From Pseudomonas sp. 10S4 (lineage in GTDB: Bacteria > Pseudomonadota > Gammaproteobacteria > Pseudomonadales > Pseudomonadaceae): a stretch of DNA of 64,000 nucleotides. A model generated the notes under the pieces. The model did no database searches. It had not been told where the DNA came from and was given only the letters and a program-made list of their open reading frames with translations. The stretch covers positions 7,006,001-7,070,000 of the forward strand of contig NZ_CP133774.1 in assembly GCF_034344865.1 (NCBI RefSeq), written 5' to 3'. Positions 47,787 to 56,771 of this stretch are shown here, piece by piece; the first letter of the stretch is position 1, and each line of letters starts with the position of its first letter. The translations under genes were made by a program, and so were the position numbers.

Positions 47787-47864
47787 AAAAGATCGCAGCC
47801 TTCGGCAGCTCCTACATTGGATCGGCGTACACCTGTAGGAGCTGCCGAAGGCTGCGATCTTTTT
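47787..47864. repeat. GATCGCAGCCTTCGGCAG palindromic repeat, second copy
   Basis: AAAAGATCGCAGCCTTCGGC and its complement with AGCTCCTACA / TGTAGGAGCT extending the stem, ending in TTTT. Starts 4 bp after the chemoreceptor stop and should terminate transcription. First copy at 14324. Confidence 0.88.
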
Positions 47865-47967
47865 GCCCATTACACCTATCGAGTCAATAGCCAACCTTGA
47901 TTCGCCGCCCACCCCTGCCCCGCCTATTCTTCAAGCATGTGTTCAACATGTATCGAGGAGTTTCAAC

Positions 47968-48201
47968 ATGGGCAAACGTCATCCTAACCTTCCAGCCTGG
48001 CAATGGAAGTCGCACCCGCAAAATGACCAACACGCAACCCATCATGCTTTGAATCTGATCGCCGTTGCGCTGGTCATCATCGGGTTTCTGCTGCTCGTTT
48101 CAGGCGTTTTCAGCCTGAGCCCGATCAATGTCGTGATTGGCGCCATCGGTGTGTTCGCCGCGCTGGGTATTCAGCGCCGCGGTCACAGCCTGAAGGCGTG
48201 A
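47968..48201 (+). CDS. Small membrane protein, unknown function
   Basis: A 77-residue protein with a polar N-terminus (MGKRHPNLPAWQWKSHPQND) and two adjacent membrane helices (about 28-46 and 50-67). I do not recognise a family. A GAGGAG site 8 bp before ATG 47968 supports translation; the longer open frame upstream is not supported. It lies between the chemoreceptor terminator and a convergent thioesterase gene. Confidence 0.7.
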   Translation: MGKRHPNLPAWQWKSHPQNDQHATHHALNLIAVALVIIGFLLLVSGVFSLSPINVVIGAIGVFAALGIQRRGHSLKA

Positions 48202-48297
48202 GTCTGAGTGATGTCGTGCTTGCTGGCCGATCAATTCCTGACGTTCTCAGCGGTGGCGGGTGGCGCGCTTGGTGTAAGCAGCGCCACCCTTGCTGAG

Positions 48298-49095
48298 TCA
48301 GGCAAAAATCGTCACGGTCTGCCGGCTCATGGCAATCAACTGACCGTCTGTGCTCCACAGTTTCGCCGCCGCATGCCCATAGCCATCTGCAGCATATTCG
48401 ATGTCCACCAGGTACTTGCACCAGTCCAGCGTACTCAACGCCAGCAACGGCTGGACGAATTCGATGGTCCAGGTCAGCGTACTGCCCGCCGCCGGTTTGT
48501 TCAGGTGCGGCAGCAAGGCCGGTGGCCAGGCGTCGACCAGCGCGAGGATATACGCCTCGCTGAGCGGCTCGTCCTTCACATCCCCGCGCAAGCGCACCCA
48601 ACCGCCCATGTCCCGGGATTTGTTCCCGGTGAACGGCAACCCACCGACGCTCCAGCGCATCGCCAGATGTTTCATGAACTCCGGGGTCACGCCTTTGATG
48701 TAGGGCAGTTCCTGGCATTCGTCCCAGTGTTTCATCTCGGGCGCAGATTGCGCCGTCACCGCCACTTCGGACGGTCGCGAGGCACCGAAACTGCCCTGGA
48801 CCAGTGTCACCACCTGACCTTTCTGCATCACCCGGCCCAGCACTTGGCTGACGGCCTTGCCTTCGCGCAACACGTCGACTTCAAAACTGACCGGCACATC
48901 GGGTTCTACCGGGCCGACAAAAGTGATCGCCAGCGAACGCACTGGCCGATCCGCCGGGACTTTTGCGCGCATGGCTTCGTACTGCAACGCGGCGACCAGG
49001 CCACCAAAACTGGCACGGCCCTGGCCCCATTCGGCGGGAATCGACAGCGCCTGCGGCTGGCTGCGGACAGCGTCGAGCAGATCGGAAAATCGCAT
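48298..49095 (-). CDS. Acyl-CoA thioesterase, double hot-dog (TesB-like) family
   Basis: A 265-residue protein with two tandem hot-dog folds. The N-terminal fold contains WGQGRASFGGLVAALQYEAM, and the C-terminal fold carries the ALVDAWPPALLPHL segment with the Asp of the thioesterase active site, and TLTWTIEFVQPL. It likely hydrolyses acyl-CoA thioesters; chain-length preference is unknown. The start at 49095 gives MRFSDLLDAV, where family similarity begins. Confidence 0.85.
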   Translation of the reverse strand: MRFSDLLDAVRSQPQALSIPAEWGQGRASFGGLVAALQYEAMRAKVPADRPVRSLAITFVGPVEPDVPVSFEVDVLREGKAVSQVLGRVMQKGQVVTLVQGSFGASRPSEVAVTAQSAPEMKHWDECQELPYIKGVTPEFMKHLAMRWSVGGLPFTGNKSRDMGGWVRLRGDVKDEPLSEAYILALVDAWPPALLPHLNKPAAGSTLTWTIEFVQPLLALSTLDWCKYLVDIEYAADGYGHAAAKLWSTDGQLIAMSRQTVTIFA

Positions 49096-49235
49096 GAAAA
49101 CCTCAGAACGCGGAAAAGGATGAAGGGATCTTAACCAGCCTCTGAGGGCGGCACAGCGCTTATTCCGGCCAAAAGCACTGACAGATGAGCCGCGTTTGGC
49201 TCTAACACACCTTCCAAACTCAAACACAAAACCAA

Positions 49236-49325
49236 TGTGGGAGCGGGCTTGCTCGCGAAAGCGGTCTGTCAGTCAACTTTGATGTTGAATGTATCGACCT
49301 CTTCGCGAGCAAGCCCGCTCCCACA
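49236..49325. repeat. REPIN with long spacer
   Basis: Inverted GTGGGAGCGGGCTTGCTCGC units with a ~40-bp spacer containing TTTGATGTTGAATG, a diverged relative of the spacers at 24680 and 46106. Confidence 0.88.
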
Positions 49326-49342
49326 TTTGATCCGTGGTGTTC

Positions 49343-50111
49343 TCAGGATTTGAAGCAGGCAGCGCTTAGTTTATCGAGCACTCGGTCGGCACGCCTTTCA
49401 GCCTGGGTCATGGTGGTTTTCCAGACCGCGACGCAGGATTGTAAATCCGCTTCCTGTTCCGCCCGCAGCAGCCACTGCCAGCAGTCGTGCCAATCACCCA
49501 GCGCGGCCTGGGCCGATTTGAGTCTGGGCATGGCGGCTTTGGGTAAACGGTCGAGTTCGGGATAGGCCTCGATGCCATAGCGCACGCGCTTGATCAACAA
49601 GCGCAGCAAATGACGATCATGGGCCGGGTCGTGCAGGGTGTGGTCGAGTTTCTTCCACTGTTTGGCCAGGCGCTTTTCGATGCGCTTGCGCAAGCCCTTG
49701 AGCAACCCCTGACGCTGGGACGCGCGCAGGAAGCGCGGAAACGCGTCGAGGATCATCAGCAATTGAATGACTTCAGGGCTGGTCGCGACCGTCGGATAAG
49801 CCACGTCCATTTGCGCCATGCGCCGCTTTCGCCGCCTCGGGTTGACCATGTTCAAGCAGGTACGCCGCCAACACTTCGCGATCGCGCAGCGGCGTGGTCA
49901 GTTGACCGACCCCGGACGCCGCCACTTCCAGTTGCTCGACCCCAGGTAAACCACGAAGGGGCCGCAACAGGCTGCGCAAACGGCGCACCGTGGTGCGCAA
50001 TTCGTGCAATGCTTCAGGGTCGGTACGGGCAGTCAAGCGTGCCTGACAGGCCAGCAAACGGACTTCCAGGCTCAGAACCTGAGCCACCAATCGGTCAACC
50101 AAGGCAGACAT
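49343..50111 (-). pseudogene. CHAD-domain protein, frame broken by a one-base insertion
   Basis: About 255 residues when repaired. The first frame starts MSALVDRLVAQVL and has the CHAD helix ALHELRTTVRRLRSLLRPLRG, then runs off after EAAKA near 49830. The second frame resumes with RMAQMDVAYPTVATSPEVIQ and the second CHAD half (DRHLLRLLIKRVRYGIEAY, ALGDWHDCWQW). CHAD domains are helical, histidine-rich polyphosphate-binding modules. The indel is in CGCCGC-type repeat DNA at 49818-49830 and needs one base removed (or two added). It is likely a sequence error. Confidence 0.8.
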
Positions 50112-50197
50112 CGTTTGCTCCCTGAATCGAATTCCCTACGGCACTCGATGCATCTTGCCTGTATCGAAGCTCGCCGCCATTGAGCTACATCATAGTC

Positions 50198-50476
50198 TTA
50201 ACGGCCCGCGCGGGATTCACGAATGTAGAAACGCGCCTTCTCGGCTTTGCTGGTGCAACCTTCGTAGGCTTCAAATTGCTGTTGGGTCTTGGCGCCGGTC
50301 AACAGCGACAGGGCCTTGGAGTAACTGACGGTGCCGGCGAAACCTTCGGCCTTGGCCAGGTCCAGTTCATGCCAGGCCGCATCAATCTGGCTGCCACAAC
50401 TGTCACGGTACGCAGTTTTCCCAGCACAACCGGCCAGCGCCAGGGCAATCAAAGGCACACAGATCCAGGCTTTCAT
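50198..50476 (-). CDS. Small putative lipoprotein
   Basis: A 92-residue protein with a lipoprotein signal peptide and lipobox LALAGC, cleaved before Cys17. The mature part is helical with two further cysteines (RDSCGSQ and YEGCTSK) that may pair. I do not recognise a named family; similar small lipoproteins are annotated as hypothetical in pseudomonads. The start at 50476 is the signal-peptide Met. Confidence 0.8.
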   Translation of the reverse strand: MKAWICVPLIALALAGCAGKTAYRDSCGSQIDAAWHELDLAKAEGFAGTVSYSKALSLLTGAKTQQQFEAYEGCTSKAEKARFYIRESRAGR

Positions 50477-50698
50477 CGATAACACCTCAAAGATAAATAA
50501 ACAGTCGTGCAGGTAAGACGTTTGGGCGCGTAAAAAGTGCCTTGACCCCGCTGCACAAACTACAGCGCCCGCGAGCATACCCATCTGTCGCCATGCAGTG
50601 TCGAAAAAACGACGCCCCTGCCCCGCCCAACGACCTTAACGATTGAAGCACGCCCCTCGATGGGTGCATTGTTGAACCTTGTCAGATGAGGGCGGTTC

Positions 50699-51736
50699 AT
50701 GAAAAAGCGTGTCGCACTGGTGCTGGGCTCAGGTGGAGCCCGGGGCTACGCCCATATCGGTGTCATTGAAGAGATCGAACGGCGTGGCTACGACATCGCC
50801 TGCATCGCCGGTTGCTCGATGGGCGCGGTGGTCGGCGGGATTTATGCCGCCGGCAAACTCAACGAGTATCGTGACTGGATCGAAAGCCTGGATTACCTCG
50901 ATGTGTTGCGCCTGGTGGACGTCAGTTTTCGCCTGGGGGCGATTCGCGGGGAGAAAGTCTTTGGCCAGATCCGCAAGATCGTCGGCGAGATCAATATCGA
51001 AGACCTGCGCATCCCTTACACGGCGGTGGCCACCGACCTGACCAACCAGCAGGAAATCTGGTTCCAGGCAGGCTGCCTGCACCAGGCCATTCGCGCCTCG
51101 GCGGCGATTCCCAGTTTGTTCACGCCGGTGATGCAGGGCAATCGCATGCTGGTCGATGGCGGCCTGCTGAACCCGCTGCCGATTGTGCCGGTAGTGTCGA
51201 GCCATTGTGATTTGATCATCGCGGTCAACCTCAACTCGACCAACCAGCGTCATTATCAACTGCCGGTGATCCAGCGCCCGGCGGCGTTCAAGTCGCGCTT
51301 CGATAACCTGATCAATTCCCTCGGCTCGAAGATGCCGTTCCGGCGCAAACAGGCTGAACAATTGCTGCTGCTGGAACAGGAGGCGTTGAAAGCCGAGGCG
51401 GCGGAAATCAATCCCTGGATCGAATCTGCCGAACCCGAAGCCCAGCAGCCCGCCGCTGCGCCGCAAGGCGAAGGTGCGCCGAAATCCGCTACGGGCTCGT
51501 TCATCATCGACAACGTTGGGCCGGCTTCTTTGCTGGACCTGATCAACCAGAGTTTCGAAGTGATGCAGACCTCGTTGGCGCAGTACAAGATTGCCGGGTA
51601 TCCGCCGGATGTCTTGATCAACGTGCCGAAGCGCGTGTGCCGGTTTTTCGAGTTTTACAAAGCACCGGAGTTGATCGCGTTGGGACGGGAGATTGCGCGG
51701 GATACGATGGACCGGTATGAGAATGAGCAGAACTGA
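50699..51736 (+). CDS. rssA: Patatin-like phospholipase, RssA-like
   Basis: A 345-residue patatin-family protein. The oxyanion loop GSGGARGYAHIGV, the nucleophile elbow GCSMGAVVGG and the DGGLLNPLP dyad Asp are all intact, so lipid acyl hydrolase activity is likely. The first ~230 residues are the catalytic domain; the rest, with an alanine/proline/glutamine-rich linker near 245-265, is a less conserved tail. E. coli RssA belongs to this family. The ATG directly follows the gap after the divergent lipoprotein gene. Confidence 0.87.
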   Translation: MKKRVALVLGSGGARGYAHIGVIEEIERRGYDIACIAGCSMGAVVGGIYAAGKLNEYRDWIESLDYLDVLRLVDVSFRLGAIRGEKVFGQIRKIVGEINIEDLRIPYTAVATDLTNQQEIWFQAGCLHQAIRASAAIPSLFTPVMQGNRMLVDGGLLNPLPIVPVVSSHCDLIIAVNLNSTNQRHYQLPVIQRPAAFKSRFDNLINSLGSKMPFRRKQAEQLLLLEQEALKAEAAEINPWIESAEPEAQQPAAAPQGEGAPKSATGSFIIDNVGPASLLDLINQSFEVMQTSLAQYKIAGYPPDVLINVPKRVCRFFEFYKAPELIALGREIARDTMDRYENEQN

Positions 51737-51770
51737 GAATCTGAAAATTCTCGGGTGACTGTCAGGACCT

Positions 51771-51795
51771 CATCGCGAGCAAGCTCGCTCCCACA
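51771..51795. repeat. Left REP arm of a REPIN split by an insertion sequence
   Basis: CATCGCGAGCAAGCTCGCTC..CACA. Its partner in opposite orientation is at 53192-53216, with the insertion sequence between them. Confidence 0.85.
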
Positions 51796-51916
51796 GTGGA
51801 TCTTTGGTGGACACACCATATGTGATCAGCCCCAATCAAATAATGAAATGGCTCCCCCGCCGCCCCCTGTGATCACCCACTAAGCTTTCACAGGGGGCTC
51901 ATCGGAGACCGTTGCC

Positions 51917-52942
51917 ATGAACAAAGTAGCTATTGTCGCCATCGATCTGGGAAAACACACCTTTCATCTGCATGCACAAGATGATCGTGGTCATGAGCTT
52001 TACCGCAAAAAGTTTAATCGGGCGGCGCTCATCCAACATCTGGCCAATCTCGAACCCTGCACCGTTGCGATGGAAGCTTGCGGCGGAGCCCACTTCATGG
52101 CGCAGGAAGTCTCAAGACTGGGGCATATACCCAAACTCATTGCTCCGCATCTCGTGCGTCCGTATGTGAAAAGCAACAAGAACGACTTCGCTGATGCCGA
52201 AGCGATCTGCGAGGCTGCAACTCGTCCAACAATGCGCTTTGTGCCGCCTAAGAATCAGGCTCAGCAGGCGCTGGCCATGCTCAACTCGACACGTGATTCG
52301 TTCATCAAAGAACGTACTGCTACCGTCAATCGGATTCACGCAGCCCTCCTGGAAGTCGGAATCAGCTTGGCCCCAGGCTTCAAGTCCATCAAAGATCTTC
52401 CAGCGCTGCTTGAAGCACATCCACTTCCCGATTCCATCAAAAAACTACTGACCAGGCTGCGTGAGCACTTCAATTACTTGCACGAGCAGGTCAAGGCTTT
52501 GGATAAGGAAGTGGAGTGCCAAGCCGCTGAAGATGATCTGGCTGTTCGCTTGATGACGATGCCGTGTGTCGGCCCGATCACCTCCAGCGTCCTGGCTGCC
52601 GAGTTGGGCGATGGCAAACAGTTCAAGTGCGGCCGAGGCTATTCGGCCTCGATCGGGCTAGTGCCCAAACAACACTCCACGGGCGGAAAAACCGTACTTT
52701 TAGGCATCAGCAAGCGGGGTGACCGAAACCAGAGACGCCTGCTGATCCAGTGTGCCCGCGTCTATCTGATGCAGTTGGATCGACAGAAAGGAGCGCTGGC
52801 GGACTGGGTCCGACGGCTATGGGACAACCATCACTCCAATCATGTGGTCTGCGCACTGGCCAACAAACTGGCGAGAATCGCCTGGGCGATTGCAGCACAC
52901 CACACCGAATTCGATGCGGGGCCAGGCGCGATGAACGCCTGA
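51917..52942 (+). CDS. IS110-family transposase
   Basis: A 341-residue DEDD transposase/recombinase. The RuvC-like N-terminal domain has D10 (VAIDLGKHTF), E53 (VAMEACGG), and D90/D93 (KNDFADAEA). A coiled-coil middle part precedes the C-terminal Transposase_20 domain with MPCVGPITSSVLAAELGD, GYSASIGLVPKQHSTGGK and SKRGDRNQRRLLIQ, where the catalytic Ser is expected. The gene looks intact, so the element may still move. A hairpin (CCCCCTGTGA / TTTCACAGGGGG, about 51864-51898) lies just before the gene and may limit transcription from outside. Confidence 0.93.
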   Translation: MNKVAIVAIDLGKHTFHLHAQDDRGHELYRKKFNRAALIQHLANLEPCTVAMEACGGAHFMAQEVSRLGHIPKLIAPHLVRPYVKSNKNDFADAEAICEAATRPTMRFVPPKNQAQQALAMLNSTRDSFIKERTATVNRIHAALLEVGISLAPGFKSIKDLPALLEAHPLPDSIKKLLTRLREHFNYLHEQVKALDKEVECQAAEDDLAVRLMTMPCVGPITSSVLAAELGDGKQFKCGRGYSASIGLVPKQHSTGGKTVLLGISKRGDRNQRRLLIQCARVYLMQLDRQKGALADWVRRLWDNHHSNHVVCALANKLARIAWAIAAHHTEFDAGPGAMNA

Positions 52943-53176
52943 CCCCGCTGTCACCCGAGCACCACCCACCTGGTTTGCGATGCTGGATAACAGATGACGT
53001 GAACGGCCAACCGGCCTGACGAAAACCCTGAGCTCCCACACGGCTGAAAGGCCGTCCAAGTAATTAGGATCGCCGGGCATCGATTCTCATCAAGGCGCGA
53101 ATGGACCAACCTCCACTCAGACGCCGGATAGATGAAAGCAAGCCAAACACATCATCAAAAACAGTATTGCAGAAAA
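52943..53176 (+). ncRNA. Candidate bridge/seek RNA region of the insertion sequence
   Basis: The ~234 bases between the transposase stop and the right subterminal repeat hold no gene. In IS1111-group elements this region is known to encode the structured RNA that guides the recombinase to its target. Short inverted stretches are visible (GGCCAACCGGCC near 53006, CGGCTGAAAGGCCG near 53041). I have not folded it, and RNA ends are unknown. The whole region is given as the search space. Confidence 0.45.
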
Positions 53177-53191
53177 GGGGGGAACCATAGA

Positions 53192-53216
53192 TGTGGGAGC
53201 GAGCTTGCTCGCGATG
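53192..53216. repeat. Right REP arm of the split REPIN
   Basis: TGTGGGAGCGAGCTTGCTCG then CGATG, the inverted partner of 51771-51795. It abuts the inferred right end of the insertion sequence. Confidence 0.85.
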
Positions 53217-53240
53217 AGGCCGGCTCAAACAATACAATTC

Positions 53241-53939
53241 CTAAAGACTGTCCTCGTTCAACAACCGATACCCCACCCCCGCCTCGGTCACGATAAACCG
53301 CGGCTGAGTCGGATCATCTGCGAGTTTCTGGCGCAAATGCCCAACCACAATCCGCAGGTAATGACTGTCCTCGGTATGGGTCGGCCCCCAGATGTCCTTG
53401 AGCAATTGCTGCTGGGTGATGACCCGCCCCGGATGCCGCGCCAGTTGCGCCAGCACCGCGTACTCCTTGCGGGTCAGCGCGACTTCAACACCGTCGAGCA
53501 ACACTCGGCGATACGCCAGGTCTACGGTCAGCGGGCCGAACGTCAGGGCCGCTTGCTGAGCCTCACCGGCCGGCGCCTGTCGCAACAACGCCCGAACGCG
53601 CGCGAGGAATTCCTGAATGCCAAACGGCTTGGTCACGTAATCGTTGGCGCCGCCATCCAGCGCTTCAACCTTCTGCCCTTCGCTGGCGCGCACCGACAGC
53701 ACCAGCACCGGCACCGTCGACCATTCGCGAAACTCGCGCAGCACTTGCTGGCCGTCCATGTCCGGCAGCCCCAGGTCGAGCACCAGCAGATCGGGTTTGT
53801 TCAGCGCCGCTTGCGCCAAACCTTCGTTGCCAGTGCCGGCCTCCAGCACTTTGTAGCCCTGGGAGGCGAGGCTGATGCGCAGGAACTTGCGGATCTGCGG
53901 TTCGTCGTCGATGACCAAAATGGTCGCGGTCTGGCTCAT
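53241..53939 (-). CDS. kdpE: Potassium-responsive response regulator KdpE
   Basis: A 232-residue OmpR-type regulator. The receiver domain has DDE near residue 11, phospho-acceptor Asp55 in LLVLDLGLPD and Lys in VTKPF; the C-terminal winged helix includes LTRKEYAVLAQLARHPG and HTEDSHYLRIVVGHLRQKL. It is phosphorylated by KdpD and activates kdpFABC under potassium limitation. It is 48 bp downstream of kdpD, the last gene of the cluster. Confidence 0.96.
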   Translation of the reverse strand: MSQTATILVIDDEPQIRKFLRISLASQGYKVLEAGTGNEGLAQAALNKPDLLVLDLGLPDMDGQQVLREFREWSTVPVLVLSVRASEGQKVEALDGGANDYVTKPFGIQEFLARVRALLRQAPAGEAQQAALTFGPLTVDLAYRRVLLDGVEVALTRKEYAVLAQLARHPGRVITQQQLLKDIWGPTHTEDSHYLRIVVGHLRQKLADDPTQPRFIVTEAGVGYRLLNEDSL

Positions 53940-53987
53940 GAGTTCACATCAACAAATAGAAGTGGCAAGAGAGTAGCGCAAGCGCGA

Positions 53988-56639
53988 TCAGGCTTCACTT
54001 TCGTAGCCCGGTTGCGCCTGCAACGGCAGGTGCAAGGTGATGCAGGTGCCACGCCCTTCAATGCCATCGGCAACGCTGATCCGCCCACCATGGGCGCCGA
54101 CCATGCCCTGACAAATCGCCAGCCCCAACCCCGTGCCCTGCCCGCCACGATCACCACGCGCGGCGGTGTAGAACATGTCGAAAATCTTCGCTCGCTCGTC
54201 CTCCGGAATCCCCGGGCCTTCATCGCTGACGGAAAAAAACAGCTCGCTGTCATCGGCCCCGGCGCGCACTTGCAGGCGTCCGTGAACCGGTGAAAACCGC
54301 GCGGCGTTTTCGATCACGTTGACCAGCGCCTGTTCGATCAATGCCGCATGCACGTACAGCAGCGGCAGCTCGGCCGGCACTTCGGTGCTGACCTGCAACG
54401 GCGCCAACACCGCGCGCAGGCGATTGAGCGAACTGCCGACGATATCGGCGGGCGACACCCAGTCCCGGGCCAGTTTCAGCGCGCCGTGACCGAGGCGGGT
54501 CATGTCCAGCAGGTTTTGGATGTAGCGGTCGAGACGCTCCGCTTCATCGCGGGTGCCTTCGAGCAGCTCGCGGCGATCCTCCAGCGGGATCGCTTCGCCG
54601 AGGGCCAGCAGGCTGTCGATGCTGCCACGCATGGAAGTCAGCGGCGTGCGCAAATCGTGGGACACCGAGGCCAGCAAGGCACTGCGCAGTTGCTCGGTTT
54701 CACCGTGCAGCCGCGCTGCTTCGAGGTCTTCGGCCAATTGTGCACGGGCCAGGGCCTGGGCCAATGGCTGGCTCAGCGCAGTCAGCAAACGCCGGCGCTG
54801 GCCGCTCAAGGTCTGGCCTTCTTTGGCGCAGACACCGAGCAACGCCAGCGGCCCATCTTCGACCGACAACGGCCACCACCACCAACGCCCGAACGGCAGC
54901 GTGCCGGTGCCGGCGCCCGCCGGCTGATCGTGTTGCCAGGCCCAATCGGCAGCGGCACGTTCGGCCTCGGAGAACTCCAGCGGACCGCCGGTTTCGACTT
55001 TCCAGCCACCCTGCCCGTCGCGGTTGAGCAGGCACAGTTGCAGATCGCTCCAACCATTCAAATGCTGGGCGGCGGCACTGACCACGGCCTGGCGGTCGGT
55101 GGCGGCGGTGAGTTTGCGCGACAGGTCGAGCAGTTCGGTGGTTTCTTCCTGTGTGTCGCGCAAAGCCTCCAGTTGTCGACGTTGCCGCGCGGCGAGGTTG
55201 CCGGTGAGCGCCGCCATCAGCAGGAAAAACAGCAACGTCAGGACGTCTTCTTCGCGCTGGATGGCGAACGAGAAGTTTGGCGGTATGAACAAAAAGTCGT
55301 AGGTCAGAAACGACAACGCCGCACAGGCCAGCGCCGGGCCAAGGCTGCTGCGCACCGCCACCAGCAACACGGCGGCAAGGAACACCAGGGAGATATTCGG
55401 CAGCGGCAAAACACTTGCCACTGCCCAGGCCAAAGCACTGGCCAAAACGGTTGCCACCAAGGCCAGCGCGTAGTCGAACCAGACCAATGAATGCGCCGAA
55501 CGCTGACGGGTTGCGGGCACTTCATGGTCGCTGTCGAGGACGTTGATTTCCAGCCCACGGGCATCGCGCAACAAGCGTGACGCCAGACCGCCGCCGAACA
55601 CCCTTCGACGCAAACGCTGGCGCGACTGACCGACCAACACCAGGCTCGCGCGACGTTCGGCGGCGTGCTGGATCAGGGTTTTCGCCACCTCGCCGGCCCG
55701 CAGCAACACCACTTCGCCGCCGAGGCGCTCGGCCAGTTGCTGGGCGCTTTGCAGGCGCAGGCGCGATTGCTCGTCGCGCACGCTGCCGTTGTCCACATGC
55801 ACCAGGCTCCACGGCAAATGCCGACGCTGGGCGACGCGGCTGGCGTGACGCACCAGACGTTCGGCCTGAGCATCGCCATCGACCCCGACCAACAAGCGAC
55901 CGCGCACCGCAGGTGCCGCCTGGCCGAGCTGGCGATAACCCTGGGCCAGATCATCATCGACCTGAGCCGCAGCGGTTTGCATGGCCATTTCACGCAGGGC
56001 GGTGAGGTTGGTTTGCGTGAAGAACGCATCGATGGCCGCCCGCGCCTGCTCCGGCACGTAGACCTTGCCATCGCGCAGACGCTCCAGCAATTCCCGGGGC
56101 GGCAGGTCGATCAAGAGCAGTTCGTAGGCTTCTTGCAGGACCCAGTCCGGCAGGGTTTCGCGGACCTGGACGCCAGTGATGCCGCGCACCTGATCGTTGA
56201 GACTTTCCAGGTGCTGGACGTTGACCGTGGTGTACACGTCGATGCCGGCGGCCAGCAGTTCCTGGATATCTTGCCAGCGCTTGGCGTGACGACTGCCGGG
56301 GGCGTTGCTGTGGGCCAGCTCATCGACCAGCACCAGTTTCGGCTTGGCTTTGAGCAGGCCGTCGAGGTCCATCTCTTCAAGCATCACGCCACGGTATTCC
56401 GAGCGCACCAGCGGTTGTTGCGGCAAGCCACCGAGCAGCGCTTCGGTTTCGGCGCGGCCATGGGTTTCGACCACGCCAGCGATGATTTTCACGCCTTGGC
56501 GCAGTTGGGTGTGGGCCGCTTCGAGCATGGCGTAGGTCTTGCCGACGCCCGGTGCGGCACCGAGGAACACCTTGAGCCGGCCACGGCCATCCCGAGGCAG
56601 ATCTGCTAACAACGCATCGGCGCGGCCGGAGTCACTCAT
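53988..56639 (-). CDS. kdpD: Potassium-sensing histidine kinase KdpD
   Basis: An 883-residue kinase with the full KdpD plan: N-terminal KdpD domain with Walker A GAAPGVGKT (28-36), a Usp-like domain (~250-370), four closely spaced membrane helices (~395-495), a GAF-like region, and HisKA (His in SVSHDLRTPLTSMRGS, ~660) with HATPase_c (ALVNVIENAARFS, GPGIPEDE, GTGLGLAICQ). It controls the phosphorylation of KdpE in response to low potassium and turgor-related signals. A REPIN separates it from kdpC. Confidence 0.96.
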   Translation of the reverse strand: MSDSGRADALLADLPRDGRGRLKVFLGAAPGVGKTYAMLEAAHTQLRQGVKIIAGVVETHGRAETEALLGGLPQQPLVRSEYRGVMLEEMDLDGLLKAKPKLVLVDELAHSNAPGSRHAKRWQDIQELLAAGIDVYTTVNVQHLESLNDQVRGITGVQVRETLPDWVLQEAYELLLIDLPPRELLERLRDGKVYVPEQARAAIDAFFTQTNLTALREMAMQTAAAQVDDDLAQGYRQLGQAAPAVRGRLLVGVDGDAQAERLVRHASRVAQRRHLPWSLVHVDNGSVRDEQSRLRLQSAQQLAERLGGEVVLLRAGEVAKTLIQHAAERRASLVLVGQSRQRLRRRVFGGGLASRLLRDARGLEINVLDSDHEVPATRQRSAHSLVWFDYALALVATVLASALAWAVASVLPLPNISLVFLAAVLLVAVRSSLGPALACAALSFLTYDFLFIPPNFSFAIQREEDVLTLLFFLLMAALTGNLAARQRRQLEALRDTQEETTELLDLSRKLTAATDRQAVVSAAAQHLNGWSDLQLCLLNRDGQGGWKVETGGPLEFSEAERAAADWAWQHDQPAGAGTGTLPFGRWWWWPLSVEDGPLALLGVCAKEGQTLSGQRRRLLTALSQPLAQALARAQLAEDLEAARLHGETEQLRSALLASVSHDLRTPLTSMRGSIDSLLALGEAIPLEDRRELLEGTRDEAERLDRYIQNLLDMTRLGHGALKLARDWVSPADIVGSSLNRLRAVLAPLQVSTEVPAELPLLYVHAALIEQALVNVIENAARFSPVHGRLQVRAGADDSELFFSVSDEGPGIPEDERAKIFDMFYTAARGDRGGQGTGLGLAICQGMVGAHGGRISVADGIEGRGTCITLHLPLQAQPGYESEA

Positions 56640-56688
56640 GCTTGGGAATCTCTTTTTTCAGATGTTGATTAAGTGCCTGTGAGACCGT

Positions 56689-56754
56689 CTTCGCGAGCAA
56701 GCCCGCTCCCACATTTTGAAATGCATTCCAATGTGGGAGCGGGCTTGCTCGCGA
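56689..56754. repeat. REPIN between kdpC and kdpD
   Basis: CTTCGCGAGCAAGCCCGCTC and its complement with an ~18-bp spacer, inside the kdp gene cluster. Confidence 0.9.
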
Positions 56755-56771
56755 ATGGCCGCGCCACCGAT

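Larger units (their letters stand above)
51841..53191 (+). mobile_element. IS110-family (IS1111 group) insertion sequence
   Basis: A ~1350-bp element with one DEDD transposase gene, a short left non-coding end and a long right non-coding end (~250 bp), the layout of the IS1111 subgroup. Subterminal inverted repeats are visible: ATGGCTCCCCC at 51848-51858 and GGGGGGAACCAT at 53177-53188 (10 of 11 positions pair). Assuming the usual 7-bp and 3-bp offsets of the group, the ends are at about 51841 and 53191. The right flank begins exactly with a REP sequence, so the element sits in or next to a REP target. No target duplication is expected for this family. End positions are inferred. Confidence 0.8.

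Noticed and set aside
51864..51898. Hairpin before the transposase as the guide RNA
   Set aside because: It is too short, and in elements with a long 3' non-coding end the guide RNA is expected downstream; it is better read as an anti-readthrough hairpin.
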